DNA of 64,000 nucleotides from Paracholeplasma brassicae (GCF_000967915.1 NC_022549.1:124001-188000); one strand, 5' to 3'. Shown: positions 37,747 to 47,282, numbered from the stretch's first letter. Program-made: numbers and translations. Notes: generated by a model from the sequence alone, not told the origin.

Positions 37747-37782
37747 AATCTTATCGTATTAAATAACGGGAGGAAAGAACAA

Positions 37783-39018
37783 ATGAAGAAAATAGGTTTA
37801 TTTGTTTTATTTGTTTGTCTCATCACCGCATTAGCGTCATGTGAGCAGTCAAACAAAGAAGAACCAAAAACAATCAAAGAAGCCGTTAGTTTGTATTATG
37901 GTGAATTAAGCGAGCTTCTAATTGAAGACGATGAAAAAAGAAATAAATTAACAAGCACTCATCAAGAATCAACGACTAATGAAGACAAGTTTATTTCTCG
38001 TGAAACACTTGTCGACGTGTATGAAACATTAGATGATGACACGTTTGATGTCAATTTATCGATGTATTTGTCCTATTACCAACGATTATTAAATCAACTT
38101 AGACTTAAATTAGAAAATGACACAACCACAAAGAAAACGTATGAAGGAAACTTAGAAACCAATCAAGGCATGACGGTTTTATTTAAGGTGACTTTAACAG
38201 AGGATGGTAACCTTGTTTTTGACTATAACGATGTCTTATCAAATGGTAAAGATGAAAATGCGTTTGTGGCTAGTATTAAGATGGGCTTTGATGATAACGA
38301 TTTTTATCTAAACGAATTAAGGCATATTGAGGAAATAAACGGCTACGACTACTTTGAGTTTATTGAGCAGCAGTCGATTCATCAAATCAGTTATTCAAAT
38401 GAGAATAACTATCAATATAAAGCAGATAACTTAAAAACCAATCAGTATGCCTCTTTACTGGTTAGAGAGGACTTCAACAAAAATGTCGAATCCACGGTTG
38501 TTTGGATTAATAGCGATAATCAAACAAGAACAATCCTACGTAATGGTATTAATCAAACAAGACAACTGGCTTTATATAATGAACATGGCATGGTGTTTAC
38601 CTACGCAGACGATCAAGAGGAGCAAATCAATCTTTGGTTTCAACTCTTAGAGGCAACCGGATGGGACCGTGCTTACTTTGACACCAGTGACGATTTAAAC
38701 GTAGGGGTATATAAAGACGGGCTTCGCTTATTTAGTGAAGGACAATACAAAGACTTTAATTCTAATTTTGATGCATTAAACAAACAAGCAAGTTATGGGG
38801 TATTTATTGAGCTAGCAGAAAACGAGCTATCCAATGACATTTTAAATTTAAGCGCGTATCAACTAGCCTTCTATGACAATAAAGTGACAAAAGAGTGGGT
38901 TTCATCGGTGCTTGATGGTGCTTATAGTGAGGCGTCCTCATTGATGGTTTATCAAGACGTCGATTTTACTAATGCAAGTACTATCCTAGGATTTTTTCAA
39001 GCCCTAACAAACGATTGA
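37783..39018 (+). CDS. Lipoprotein, paralogue of the next gene
   Basis: 411 residues. A lipoprotein signal peptide ends in the lipobox ALASC at about residues 18-22, followed by an acidic Asn/Gln/Lys linker. No enzyme motif is visible. The central and C-terminal parts (for example WFQLLEATGWD, then GVY, then LFSEGQYKDFN) are shared with the next gene, so the two are tandem duplicates. The protein should be anchored on the outer face of the membrane. Function unknown. Confidence 0.75.
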   Translation: MKKIGLFVLFVCLITALASCEQSNKEEPKTIKEAVSLYYGELSELLIEDDEKRNKLTSTHQESTTNEDKFISRETLVDVYETLDDDTFDVNLSMYLSYYQRLLNQLRLKLENDTTTKKTYEGNLETNQGMTVLFKVTLTEDGNLVFDYNDVLSNGKDENAFVASIKMGFDDNDFYLNELRHIEEINGYDYFEFIEQQSIHQISYSNENNYQYKADNLKTNQYASLLVREDFNKNVESTVVWINSDNQTRTILRNGINQTRQLALYNEHGMVFTYADDQEEQINLWFQLLEATGWDRAYFDTSDDLNVGVYKDGLRLFSEGQYKDFNSNFDALNKQASYGVFIELAENELSNDILNLSAYQLAFYDNKVTKEWVSSVLDGAYSEASSLMVYQDVDFTNASTILGFFQALTND

Positions 39019-39065
39019 TTTACCCTATCATTGAAGTGAAGAAATAACAAGATTAGACAATAGAT

Positions 39066-39097
39066 CGACCAAGAGGCTCTAGCCTCTTGGTCGTTTT
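39066..39097 (+). terminator. Terminator
   Basis: CGACCAAGAGGCT pairs with AGCCTCTTGGTCG, followed by TTTTCTTTT. It separates the two lipoprotein genes into independent transcripts. Confidence 0.9.
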
Positions 39098-39203
39098 CTT
39101 TTCCTATCTAAGTTCTTTTTTAAAATATTAGAAAACTAAACCAATGTTTATGATTTTTGATATAATGAAGGTAAGAAATACGATTTCAAATGGGAGGTTA
39201 GGT

Positions 39204-40448
39204 ATGAAAAAATTAGTATTATTGGTTGTTTTTATGTTATCTTTTAGCGTCTTTTCGTGTGAAAAGAGCTCTAGTGGCTCATCTAAAACATTATTAGAAG
39301 CCACCACCATCTATAAAGATAAAGTATCATCGATTTTAGAGAATAAAGAGACAAAAACTAAAAAGGGTCGTTTTTATAATGACACACCATATAATGAAGA
39401 AGACATGTTACCAAGAGAAACCTACCTATCTGTTTATGAGAACCTCGTTGATAACTCCAACGATGTGGTATTGACGCCTTATCTACTAACTTATAAGAAT
39501 TTACTAGATGAGCTTTATCTTTCACTTGAGGATCTTGATGTATCGATTGTAGAGGCGGATTTATCACTAGTATTTCTAGGCGGCAATACGATTGATATGC
39601 ATGTCTTCGTCTCTAAAGACGATGGGGTTGTTTTTGAGTTTGACTATTCACAAACCATTTTTCAAACGACCATTACATCGACGTATCGTCTTAAAATGGG
39701 CTATGAAGATGACTTATTTTATATTAAACAACTTGCTTATACTAAAAACGAGGACCGTTACACCTATTTTGAGTTTTTAGAAAACACATCGATTATAGAC
39801 ATGACCTACAAAGATGAAGCAAACTTCAACTACAAATACGTCAATCAAACAACGGCTGAGTTCTTTCAAACCTCACGGATGTCAGATGGTTATAATGAAC
39901 CATATTCACACCTCATGTGGTTTAACCCAAAAACAATGGTAAGAACGATTTATGCCGATGGGGTTGACCCCATCAGACACATCACCGTTTTCAATGAGAA
40001 AAGCATGATATTTAGTTATTCAGATTACCTAGATGGCAAGATTAGCTTGTGGTTTCAACTCTTAGAAGCGACGGGCTGGGATCATGCGTATTTGGATGCG
40101 AATGCACATCGGAATCAAGGGGTTTATTCTAATGGGGTCATGTTGTTTAAAGAAGACGAGTACCGTCAATTTAACGTCGATCTTGTCCCTAGTATTCATT
40201 TTGCCAACGTCAGCGTTACCCTAGATTTTAATCAAGATGAGTTGAGTGATGATATCTTAAACTTAAGTAGGTATCAAATGAATTTCTATGAGGGGAAAAT
40301 CACAAAATCGTTTGTGATGGATACCATTAATCATTCCTATGAGGAAAGTAAACACTTAGCGGTATATAGAGGGATTGATTTTTATAGCGGTAACGTTAGA
40401 AGTGAATTTATTAATCAAATGGATAAAGACATCAAAATTACAGATTAA
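39204..40448 (+). CDS. Lipoprotein, paralogue of the preceding gene
   Basis: GGGAGG at 39192-39197 sets the start at 39204; the in-frame ATG at 39144 is upstream of the ribosome site. 414 residues with a signal peptide and lipobox VFSC. It shares the scaffold of the preceding lipoprotein, including TRETYLSVYENL-like and WFQLLEATGWDHAY segments. No domain is recognised. It has its own extended -10 promoter (TGATATAAT near 39157). Confidence 0.75.
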   Translation: MKKLVLLVVFMLSFSVFSCEKSSSGSSKTLLEATTIYKDKVSSILENKETKTKKGRFYNDTPYNEEDMLPRETYLSVYENLVDNSNDVVLTPYLLTYKNLLDELYLSLEDLDVSIVEADLSLVFLGGNTIDMHVFVSKDDGVVFEFDYSQTIFQTTITSTYRLKMGYEDDLFYIKQLAYTKNEDRYTYFEFLENTSIIDMTYKDEANFNYKYVNQTTAEFFQTSRMSDGYNEPYSHLMWFNPKTMVRTIYADGVDPIRHITVFNEKSMIFSYSDYLDGKISLWFQLLEATGWDHAYLDANAHRNQGVYSNGVMLFKEDEYRQFNVDLVPSIHFANVSVTLDFNQDELSDDILNLSRYQMNFYEGKITKSFVMDTINHSYEESKHLAVYRGIDFYSGNVRSEFINQMDKDIKITD

Positions 40449-40460
40449 ACGATTAAGAAA

Positions 40461-40495
40461 GCCCATCCGAATAGAGTTCGGATGGGCCTTCTTTA
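40461..40495 (+). terminator. Terminator
   Basis: GCCCATCCGAA pairs with TTCGGATGGGC around TAGAG, followed by a T-rich tail. Confidence 0.9.
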
Positions 40496-40511
40496 TCTTT
40501 GGGGGGGATAA

Positions 40512-41801
40512 CTATTGGAATTTAAAGCTTGTTTTAATGACAAGTCCGTAGGTTTGGTGTTCGTTGATGTCAATCAAATCACCTAAATAGAGCTTATGAG
40601 TTGTTGAGTAATGCTGGTAGTTAGGTAGGACATTGCCTTTATAATAATTGACTTTTACTATCGCATAAAGCGTTTCAACTGTTGGTTCATAGTTATACAT
40701 GTCTGTTGCATTTAAAAGGGTCGTTTCCTTGATCAAAAGGTTATTTTTATCGTACTCATAAATGAGGATTTCCTCATATGCGTCGGTTTCTCTGATGTTC
40801 ACATCAAAGGTAAACGTAATTGTACTACTTGTGTATTTACTGGTTCTATCATAGTGGAGGCTACCTGTAAAACGTTGTGAAGTGACGATTTGTTCAAAGA
40901 CTAAAGCGTCCTCGTAAATTAAGATAAGTTTTGGTTCATGGGTAAGTTTGTCTTTATCATAAAAGATGGTTAGTTCAATGTCTTGATGTTGTCCGATGAT
41001 TTTATTATTCTCTGAGTATTTATAGGTCTTCTTGCTAGTAACATCAGATATACCTAGGTTGAAGCTAACTGAAGACGAACCTTCTTTGTAACGACTTGTG
41101 TAGTATTTGATGCCTTCTTCGTAGTTGTTGATGTCATCAAGTAGCGCATTAGTGGTTTGATAGTCTTTACCGTTAGACACAAAGGCAACACCAAGCAGGC
41201 TTTTGTCTGTTTTTTTATCGACTAGAATGGTTTGTTTGATGATGGGGTTATTTAGTCTTTGTTGGTATTTGATGTAGATTAAGTCAGAAACACCTAATAA
41301 ATCAAATTTGATGGGTTTTAGGTCATTGTTATAGATTAGATCTGTACTTTGATAGTTTAGTGTATAAGTAGTAAGAGAGTACTCGGTTGAAATCACAATT
41401 GAGTAGTTTATGTAATCAATAGCCTCGATGATGGCATAGGTATCATAGGTATTTTTATCGCTACTAGCATCTAATCGTTTATTTAAGATAAAGAAGGATA
41501 GGCTCATTAAAAAAAGAAGCAGTACGAAAGACACACTTAAAATAAAGACATGTTTTCTTTGGTTCTTTGTTTGTCTATTAGCAGTTAGTGTTAGTTCTTT
41601 TAATGTGTCTTCTTCAAAGATGTCATTAATAGAACAGTTAAAGACCAAAGCGAGTTGTTCCATGGATTTGATGTCAGGGATGGTTTTACCGCCTTCCCAT
41701 CTTGAGATGCACTGCCTAGTCACAAACAGTTGGTCTGCGACTTCTTGTTGGGTTAAGTTACGTTCAGTTCTAAGTCTTTTGATGTTTTCATTGATGTTCA
41801 T
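40512..41801 (-). CDS. Membrane-anchored XRE-family regulator
   Basis: 429 residues. Residues 5-62 are an XRE helix-turn-helix (RLRTERNLTQQEVADQLFVT, then RQCISRWEGGKTIPD). One membrane helix follows at about 84-106 (VFILSVSFVLLLFLMSLSFFI). About 320 residues outside the cell carry no known domain. It is therefore a candidate one-component transmembrane sensor that reads an external signal and binds DNA inside. Its promoter region (41860-41880) contains repeated TTGTT/AACAA half-sites, as expected for autoregulation. It lies convergent to the second lipoprotein gene. Confidence 0.75.
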   Translation of the reverse strand: MNINENIKRLRTERNLTQQEVADQLFVTRQCISRWEGGKTIPDIKSMEQLALVFNCSINDIFEEDTLKELTLTANRQTKNQRKHVFILSVSFVLLLFLMSLSFFILNKRLDASSDKNTYDTYAIIEAIDYINYSIVISTEYSLTTYTLNYQSTDLIYNNDLKPIKFDLLGVSDLIYIKYQQRLNNPIIKQTILVDKKTDKSLLGVAFVSNGKDYQTTNALLDDINNYEEGIKYYTSRYKEGSSSVSFNLGISDVTSKKTYKYSENNKIIGQHQDIELTIFYDKDKLTHEPKLILIYEDALVFEQIVTSQRFTGSLHYDRTSKYTSSTITFTFDVNIRETDAYEEILIYEYDKNNLLIKETTLLNATDMYNYEPTVETLYAIVKVNYYKGNVLPNYQHYSTTHKLYLGDLIDINEHQTYGLVIKTSFKFQ

Positions 41802-42066
41802 AGTTTATACCTCACAACGTTATTCTAAGCGATTTCGTTTGATTTGTCACGCAAACGATTGTTAACACGTTGTTTACAAGCAAGTATTCGAAAATATTAA
41901 CAGAGGAAAGACTAGTCAAAGGATAGGTGTGGTAATAGAAAAACACTTATTAGTTTATTAATAATTAAATTCATAATTTAATGGATTTATTAAAATTATC
42001 TATGATATAATCGAATTAGGGTATTTTACTTTTCTGACAATTCATTCGTATGTATATTCAACGTCT

Positions 42067-42091
42067 AGTTGATAAAATCAACTGACAGTTG
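42067..42091 (+). promoter_or_regulatory. Operator-like overlapping palindromes
   Basis: AGTTGAT, AAA, ATCAACT (42067-42083) is followed by CAACT, GAC, AGTTG (42079-42091): three half-sites in alternating orientation just upstream of a gene for an HTH protein, hence probably its own binding site. Confidence 0.5.
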
Positions 42092-42153
42092 AGTTACAAT
42101 TTAGTTTTCTTCGTGTAGAATAAAAGTAAGCAACAACAAAGGAGGTACGGATT

Positions 42154-42948
42154 TTGGCGAATTATGGCGAAGTCATTTCAAAAAACAGAAAAGAATTGAA
42201 TTTAACACAAAAAGCATTGGCGGATTTACTTTATGTCTCCCCGCAAGCAGTATCCAAATGGGAGAATAATTTATCAGAACCAGATTTAGAAACACTTAAG
42301 AAACTATCACAAATCTTTGGGATCACGCTTGAAACATTTTTTAATGAAAAAGATAAAAAACAAACGGCGCTGTCGGATATATTTGAGTGCAGTCTTTGTG
42401 GCAAGTCATATCGGGCATTTGAACTCTATCAACTACACCCCACAATACGTTGTCGAAGTTGTCATGAGAAACTTGTTAATGAAGCGCTCTATATTAAGAA
42501 TCAACAAGAACAAATCGGTCAAACTGCTAGTAAGAAGCGTATGATTAGCAAAATTAACCCATACATTCTTGGGATGATCACAGGGCTATTGGTTTTTATT
42601 CTTATGGTCGTTAATGACGACTTAAGTGATATTAAGCGTAATGATTTCTTATTATCTGGTGTGGTTTTTGGTGTTCTAAGCATGACGTTAAGTACCCAAT
42701 TATTCTATGAAACCAAGTTAAAGAAATTTATCCGTATTTCGACATTCGGTTTTCAAAACAACCCTTGGTTTAGTGATGAGTTTCATGGATTACTAGGATT
42801 TATCTTCGTTCAGCTATTTTTCGGTACCTTCTTGTTGTTGCTCAATCTCGGGATATTCTTTTTGTTTATCTTGGTGGCTTATCTCATTTCACCATTCATG
42901 TATTTCTATGAATTGATTATCTACATATTTTCTAAGGAGAAACAGTAA
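42154..42948 (+). CDS. XRE regulator with zinc ribbon and membrane segments
   Basis: 264 residues from a TTG start after AAAGGAGGT. Residues 5-65 form an XRE helix-turn-helix. Residues about 74-102 hold four cysteines (CSLCGKSYRAF and RCRSCHEK) as a zinc ribbon. The second half has about four hydrophobic helices. A DNA-binding head, a zinc knuckle and a membrane body in one chain suggest a membrane-bound regulator. It is the first gene of a three-gene operon ending in an InlB-repeat lipoprotein. Confidence 0.7.
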   Translation: MANYGEVISKNRKELNLTQKALADLLYVSPQAVSKWENNLSEPDLETLKKLSQIFGITLETFFNEKDKKQTALSDIFECSLCGKSYRAFELYQLHPTIRCRSCHEKLVNEALYIKNQQEQIGQTASKKRMISKINPYILGMITGLLVFILMVVNDDLSDIKRNDFLLSGVVFGVLSMTLSTQLFYETKLKKFIRISTFGFQNNPWFSDEFHGLLGFIFVQLFFGTFLLLLNLGIFFLFILVAYLISPFMYFYELIIYIFSKEKQ

Positions 42949-43520
42949 TGAATTATGAACAACGAATTGAAGTAGTCAGCCTATTTGCTGGAGCAAGTCA
43001 TCAAAAACGAATTGATGACATGCAAGCGCTAGGCTTTGAATTGGTTAGTTCAACAATTAACCAAACAGAAATGGGTAACCAAATGGTTCTAACGTTTAGA
43101 AGAAATAAAGACCTCAAACTTTATGAGCGATTTCTAGACTTGGATCAAAAAGTACAAGCAATCAACGGTTTGATCACTCAAGCGTACCAAAATGAAATAA
43201 GCAGGCAAAATAAAAATCAAGTTAGTCGATTTGTTGAATCGGTACTCTCGTCGGCTTTATTACCAATGTTGATTATCCTTGATTTGTTACTTTTACTTAT
43301 CATTTATAACACAAAGAAATGGACCATTGATGAGTGGCTCTCGTTGATGCTGTTTTTGGGTTTCTTAATTTTGATGCATGTCATCGAACGCTTTTGGAAA
43401 AAACGCGTTAAAGGGTTCGATCAATCAAAACAGGTGGAACTACAAGTAAGAGAGTTGACTCAAAAAAGAGAAGAACTCATACAAGAAGCAAGGCAATTAG
43501 ATCATCAGATCAAAACATAA
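42948..43520 (+). CDS. Hypothetical membrane protein with C-terminal coiled coil
   Basis: 190 residues, starting inside the stop of the HTH gene (TAATG), hence coupled. A soluble N-terminal domain of about 95 residues, two membrane helices (about 102-121 and 132-150), and a charged heptad-like tail (VRELTQKREELIQEARQLDHQ). Family unknown. Coexpression with a membrane-bound regulator and a lipoprotein suggests a sensor complex (inference). Confidence 0.65.
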   Translation: MNYEQRIEVVSLFAGASHQKRIDDMQALGFELVSSTINQTEMGNQMVLTFRRNKDLKLYERFLDLDQKVQAINGLITQAYQNEISRQNKNQVSRFVESVLSSALLPMLIILDLLLLLIIYNTKKWTIDEWLSLMLFLGFLILMHVIERFWKKRVKGFDQSKQVELQVRELTQKREELIQEARQLDHQIKT

Positions 43521-43541
43521 AAAACATTGGGAGGAAAAAAG

Positions 43542-45512
43542 ATGTTTAAGAGATTTGGAATTGTTCTATTTTTACTTTTAGTCTTACTATTTACCACCGG
43601 TTGTGGTAAAAAGGAAGATAAAACGAATGAGTCACCTAAAGACAAGGGTTTTACCATTACATGGCAAAATGATGATGGGACAGTCTTAGAAGTCGATACC
43701 GATTTAATTGAGGGTGACACCCCAGTTTATGACGGTAATACGCCAACTAAAAGTACAGGTAATGATTATAGTTTGTATGTATTCAAGGGCTGGAGTCCTA
43801 CCATAGGACAAGTGAATAAAAACCAAACGTATCAAGCAGTGTATGAACTTGTTATGGATACCTATGAGATTACTTGGAAAGATGCCGAAGGAAACAACCT
43901 AGATGTCACAACGGTAAAACATGGGGATTTACCAAGGTATATCTTACCTAAGGACACAGAAGAATGGGACTACGTTGGTTGGGATAAAGAAGTTGTGATA
44001 GCTACGGCTGATACTACTTATCATGTTGTTAGAAAAAAACAATTATATGAAGTAAGCTATAATTCAAACGGTGGAAGTGAGGTAATTTCAGTTTCAACCG
44101 AATATAAGACATTGGTTAACGAACCTGCCGAACCAACCAAAGAAAATCATCGATTTCTTGGTTGGTACACCGATGAGACATTAGCGAGTGAAGTTGTTTT
44201 TCCATTTGAAGTCAAATCAAATCAAACATTCTATGCGGCTTGGAATGAACAAGTCCCTTATTTAGACTACTTAAATCAATTACTTACGACGTATCAAGTT
44301 AATCCGTACTCGTTTGTCCCTAATCGATTGTTGCCAGGTGCGAACATAAAACAAGAAAACACGCTAGACTTAACCTATGAATCAAATACAAATCTTGGAC
44401 TAGTGCCATTTGGTGGTTATGGAGAACAGTGGCAAATGGTTCTAGAAAACCTAAACCAAGCGACGTTGTTCTTTAATGCATTTTCTAGTGTTGAGGTGAT
44501 TGCAACCTCAAGTGTGGTTGCTTTTCATAACTATTTGGATTCGAATCCAGATGATGAGGCAAATTATGAATTCAAACAGGGCATTTATACAGTCAACATT
44601 TCGATTGATGGCGAGACAGTTAGTTACAACCTCGCCTATCAAACAAATTTGTTCGGATTTGGTGAGGTCAGGGTAGAAATCGAACTTAACTATGACACAC
44701 TAAATAAGACTAAAGAAGGCCGTATTCAAGCGGGCGAGCCGAATGCACTTAAGTATAAGGTGGATGAATCAAACTTCGAAATGGCTATCAAATATGGCGG
44801 GATTAGAAGATCCTACCTTGAATTAAACCGAATGGATGACGTTGTCGAAGGAAAAATTGTTGAATACTTAGGGTTAGATGGCCAGTTTAGTACGAACTCA
44901 AGTGCTATGTTCTTTATTGATTCAAGTCACGTACAAGTCGTAGGTAACAAATCAAGTTCAATGATTGGTTGGTCAGGGACGATCGTAGAACTATATCAAA
45001 TAAGTGATGGGTCATTAATTGGCTATGAGGTAAGAGAGACGATTTCATCAATCACCTACAATACGTTATGGTTTAATTTGACAGATACCACTGGCATCAC
45101 TTCGATTAGAAAAGAAGTGGCTCCGATAGAGAATGCTAACAAGCATTTGATTTATGTGAATAACCAATCCACTGTTTTTAAAACAAAGACGTTTGGTGGT
45201 TTCACTTTAAAGAATCTATCCAGACGGTATGATGTTGAATTTAGAACTCAGTACTTTTACTATTTAGACATGAATAATGAGTTGAAATCAAAGTCAGTTC
45301 TGATTCCAATGCTTTTTATTCAACAAGAAAAAAGAACTGAACTGCTCACTGATGTTATGAAAGAAAATAGCTATCTATTGACATTTAACCTAAATGTAAC
45401 AGAGGCAAATCAAAACAATATCATCACGGCTTATGAAACATTGGTGGATCCTTTTATTCTACAAAAAGATGAAATCACTGTATCAGTCATAATCGAATAC
45501 ATCGGAAAGTAA
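43542..45512 (+). CDS. Lipoprotein with InlB-type repeats
   Basis: GGGAGG at 43529-43534 sets the start at 43542. 656 residues: signal peptide with lipobox TTGC, then three Listeria-Bacteroides (InlB B/Flg_new) type modules at about 30-235, recognised by TWQNDDGTVLEVDTD, FKGWSP, YNSNGGSE and FLGWYTDE patterns. A large C-terminal domain of unknown type follows. InlB-type modules are beta-grasp-like and often mediate surface adhesion. The protein should sit on the outer face of the membrane. Its terminator has been split by an IS element (see mobile element). Confidence 0.8.
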   Translation: MFKRFGIVLFLLLVLLFTTGCGKKEDKTNESPKDKGFTITWQNDDGTVLEVDTDLIEGDTPVYDGNTPTKSTGNDYSLYVFKGWSPTIGQVNKNQTYQAVYELVMDTYEITWKDAEGNNLDVTTVKHGDLPRYILPKDTEEWDYVGWDKEVVIATADTTYHVVRKKQLYEVSYNSNGGSEVISVSTEYKTLVNEPAEPTKENHRFLGWYTDETLASEVVFPFEVKSNQTFYAAWNEQVPYLDYLNQLLTTYQVNPYSFVPNRLLPGANIKQENTLDLTYESNTNLGLVPFGGYGEQWQMVLENLNQATLFFNAFSSVEVIATSSVVAFHNYLDSNPDDEANYEFKQGIYTVNISIDGETVSYNLAYQTNLFGFGEVRVEIELNYDTLNKTKEGRIQAGEPNALKYKVDESNFEMAIKYGGIRRSYLELNRMDDVVEGKIVEYLGLDGQFSTNSSAMFFIDSSHVQVVGNKSSSMIGWSGTIVELYQISDGSLIGYEVRETISSITYNTLWFNLTDTTGITSIRKEVAPIENANKHLIYVNNQSTVFKTKTFGGFTLKNLSRRYDVEFRTQYFYYLDMNNELKSKSVLIPMLFIQQEKRTELLTDVMKENSYLLTFNLNVTEANQNNIITAYETLVDPFILQKDEITVSVIIEYIGK

Positions 45513-45531
45513 AAAACAAAGAAACATTAAC

Positions 45532-45544
45532 AATAAAACCACTC
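45532..45544 (+). terminator. Left arm of a terminator split by the IS element
   Basis: AATAAAACCACTC is the left arm; the right arm GAGTGGTTTTATT now lies 1.7 kb away at 47244-47256. The hairpin can no longer form locally, so the InlB-repeat lipoprotein transcript may read into the transposase gene. Confidence 0.8.
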
Positions 45545-45622
45545 AAACTGATATGATCCCCTTAAAGTAGACACTACAAATAATTAAAGTTTGTAGAAGT
45601 GTACAGAGAGGGGATTTTTCTT

Positions 45623-46342
45623 ATGTCAAGAACACCAAGATTCAGTAAAGAAACAAAAATCAAAGCAATCAAAGCATATCAAACAGGAATCAAGTCAATG
45701 TTAGAAATCGCATGTGAATTAGGATGTGACGTATCCAGTGTTAAACAATGGGTCAGGAACTATGAATCGATGGGAAGTATGGCATTTGAGGATAAACCAA
45801 GAAACCAAAGTTATATGAAATCATTCAAATTAGAGGTGATTAAAGCTTACCACGATGGCAAAGGATCATACGCAGAACTGGCCAAACAATATCAAATAAC
45901 ATCAGACTCAATGATTAAGAGTTGGGTTTCCAAGTATAATAGACATAACGAGATCAAAGCGTATGATCCAAAGGGGTATGTTTATATGGCGAAATCAAGA
46001 AAAGTGAGTTATGAAGAAAAGTTAGATATAGTGAAATGGACGATTGAACATAACTTTGAATATAAACTCGCAGCGGAGAAGTTTGAGACAGCCTACTCAC
46101 AAGTGTATAACTGGGTCAGAAAATACAACGTAGAAGGTGAAGCTGGTTTAAAGGACGAACGAGGCAAGAGAAAGCCTGTAGAGAATCTAAGTGAAATTGA
46201 GAAACTAAAACGTGAAGTTGAGCTTCTAAGACGGAAGAATGAACGTCTGGAGATGGAGGCTGAAGTCATAAAAAAATTCCAGGAGATCGAAAGGAGGGAT
46301 ATTTTAGCAAGATCCGCCAAGAAGCCAAATACAAAACGATAA
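45623..46342 (+). CDS. IS3-family transposase OrfA
   Basis: 239 residues from the ATG at 45623 after GAGAGGGG. It holds repeated helix-turn-helix units (near 10-50, 65-105 and 125-165), as in the longer OrfA proteins of IS150-like elements, and a coiled coil with LKREVELLRRKNERLEMEAE. The slippery A_AAA_AAA heptamer at 46270-46276 lies near its end, followed by Shine-Dalgarno-like AGGAG and AAGGAGG that may stimulate a -1 shift into OrfB. Confidence 0.9.
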   Translation: MSRTPRFSKETKIKAIKAYQTGIKSMLEIACELGCDVSSVKQWVRNYESMGSMAFEDKPRNQSYMKSFKLEVIKAYHDGKGSYAELAKQYQITSDSMIKSWVSKYNRHNEIKAYDPKGYVYMAKSRKVSYEEKLDIVKWTIEHNFEYKLAAEKFETAYSQVYNWVRKYNVEGEAGLKDERGKRKPVENLSEIEKLKREVELLRRKNERLEMEAEVIKKFQEIERRDILARSAKKPNTKR

Positions 46343-46374
46343 AAGGGCTTCATGAGGCAAAAAACTATCCTATT

Positions 46375-47205
46375 TTGGTGTTATGTGAAATCCTTTTGAT
46401 TGTTCGTAGCAGCTATTATAAGTGGTTAAAACATGAAGAAACAAATGAAGAAAAGATTAATCATGAGTTATCTCAATTGATTCTTGAATATCATGATGAG
46501 TTTAAAGGTATCTTAGGCTATAGACGGATGACTTTATGGATTAATAAGCGGAATCAAACGAACTATAATGTAAAACGCATCAGACGATTGATGAAGAAAT
46601 TAGGTGTATCGTCGGTTATCCGTAGAGTGCGTAAGGGGTATATTAAAGTAAGACCAGAGATCACAGCAGAGAATGTCTTAAACAGACAATTTGAGGCTAA
46701 TAATCCCAATGAGAAATGGTTAACAGACGTTACCGAGTTCAAGGTGATTGGATCGAATACTAAGTTATACTTAAGTGCCATCATCGATCTGTGTGATACC
46801 AGTATTATCAGTTACAAAATGGGTATATCGAATAATAACCAACTGGTAAATGAAACCTTCGAGAAAGCATTCCAACTTAATCCGGAAGCCAAACCGATGG
46901 TACACAGTGACCGCGGGTATCAATATACGAATAAAGTGTTTCAAAAGAAGCTCACTTCTAGAAGCATGACAGTCAGTATGTCTAGAGTTGGTAGGTGTAT
47001 TGATAATGGACCGATGGAGAGTTTTTGGGGTACACTTAAATCAGAAATGTACTATTTAACCCAGTTTCACGACATCAATCAACTCAAAGTAGCGATTGAT
47101 CAATACATCCAGTTTTATAATAAACAAAGGTACCAAGAAAAACTAAAAGGCTTAACTCCGATGGAATTTCGGAATCAAGCCTTAAAAATTGAATCAGTTA
47201 TTTAA
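46375..47205 (+). CDS. IS3-family transposase OrfB (DDE integrase)
   Basis: The OrfB frame is open upstream and reads SKIRQEAKYKTIKGLHEAKN before the TTG/GTG at 46375, so the active protein is most likely an OrfAB fusion made by -1 frameshifting. The HTH_21 region (LGYRRMTLWIN) precedes the rve core with Asp in WLTDVTEF, Asp in VHSDRGYQY and Glu in GPMESFWGTLKSEMY, the DDE triad. The C-terminus has the typical YIQFYNKQRYQEKLKGLTP. Confidence 0.9.
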   Translation: MVLCEILLIVRSSYYKWLKHEETNEEKINHELSQLILEYHDEFKGILGYRRMTLWINKRNQTNYNVKRIRRLMKKLGVSSVIRRVRKGYIKVRPEITAENVLNRQFEANNPNEKWLTDVTEFKVIGSNTKLYLSAIIDLCDTSIISYKMGISNNNQLVNETFEKAFQLNPEAKPMVHSDRGYQYTNKVFQKKLTSRSMTVSMSRVGRCIDNGPMESFWGTLKSEMYYLTQFHDINQLKVAIDQYIQFYNKQRYQEKLKGLTPMEFRNQALKIESVI

Positions 47206-47282
47206 TTATTTCCACTGTCTACTTGACAGGGGGCGGTTCAAACGAGTGGTTTTATTAGCATTAAATGATTAACTTGAGTTAA

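Larger units (their letters stand above)
45549..47240 (+). mobile_element. Complete IS3-family element inserted in a terminator loop
   Basis: Imperfect inverted repeats of about 38 bp start TGA and end TCA; both contain AAGTAGACA and AAATAATTA. A 3-bp target duplication, AAC, flanks the element (45546-45548 and 47241-47243). Outside it, AATAAAACCACTC (45532-45544) and GAGTGGTTTTATT (47244-47256) are exact reverse complements, so before insertion the site was a terminator hairpin with loop AAAC. OrfA and OrfB are intact and overlap through a slippery A7 run, so the element may be active. Confidence 0.9.
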
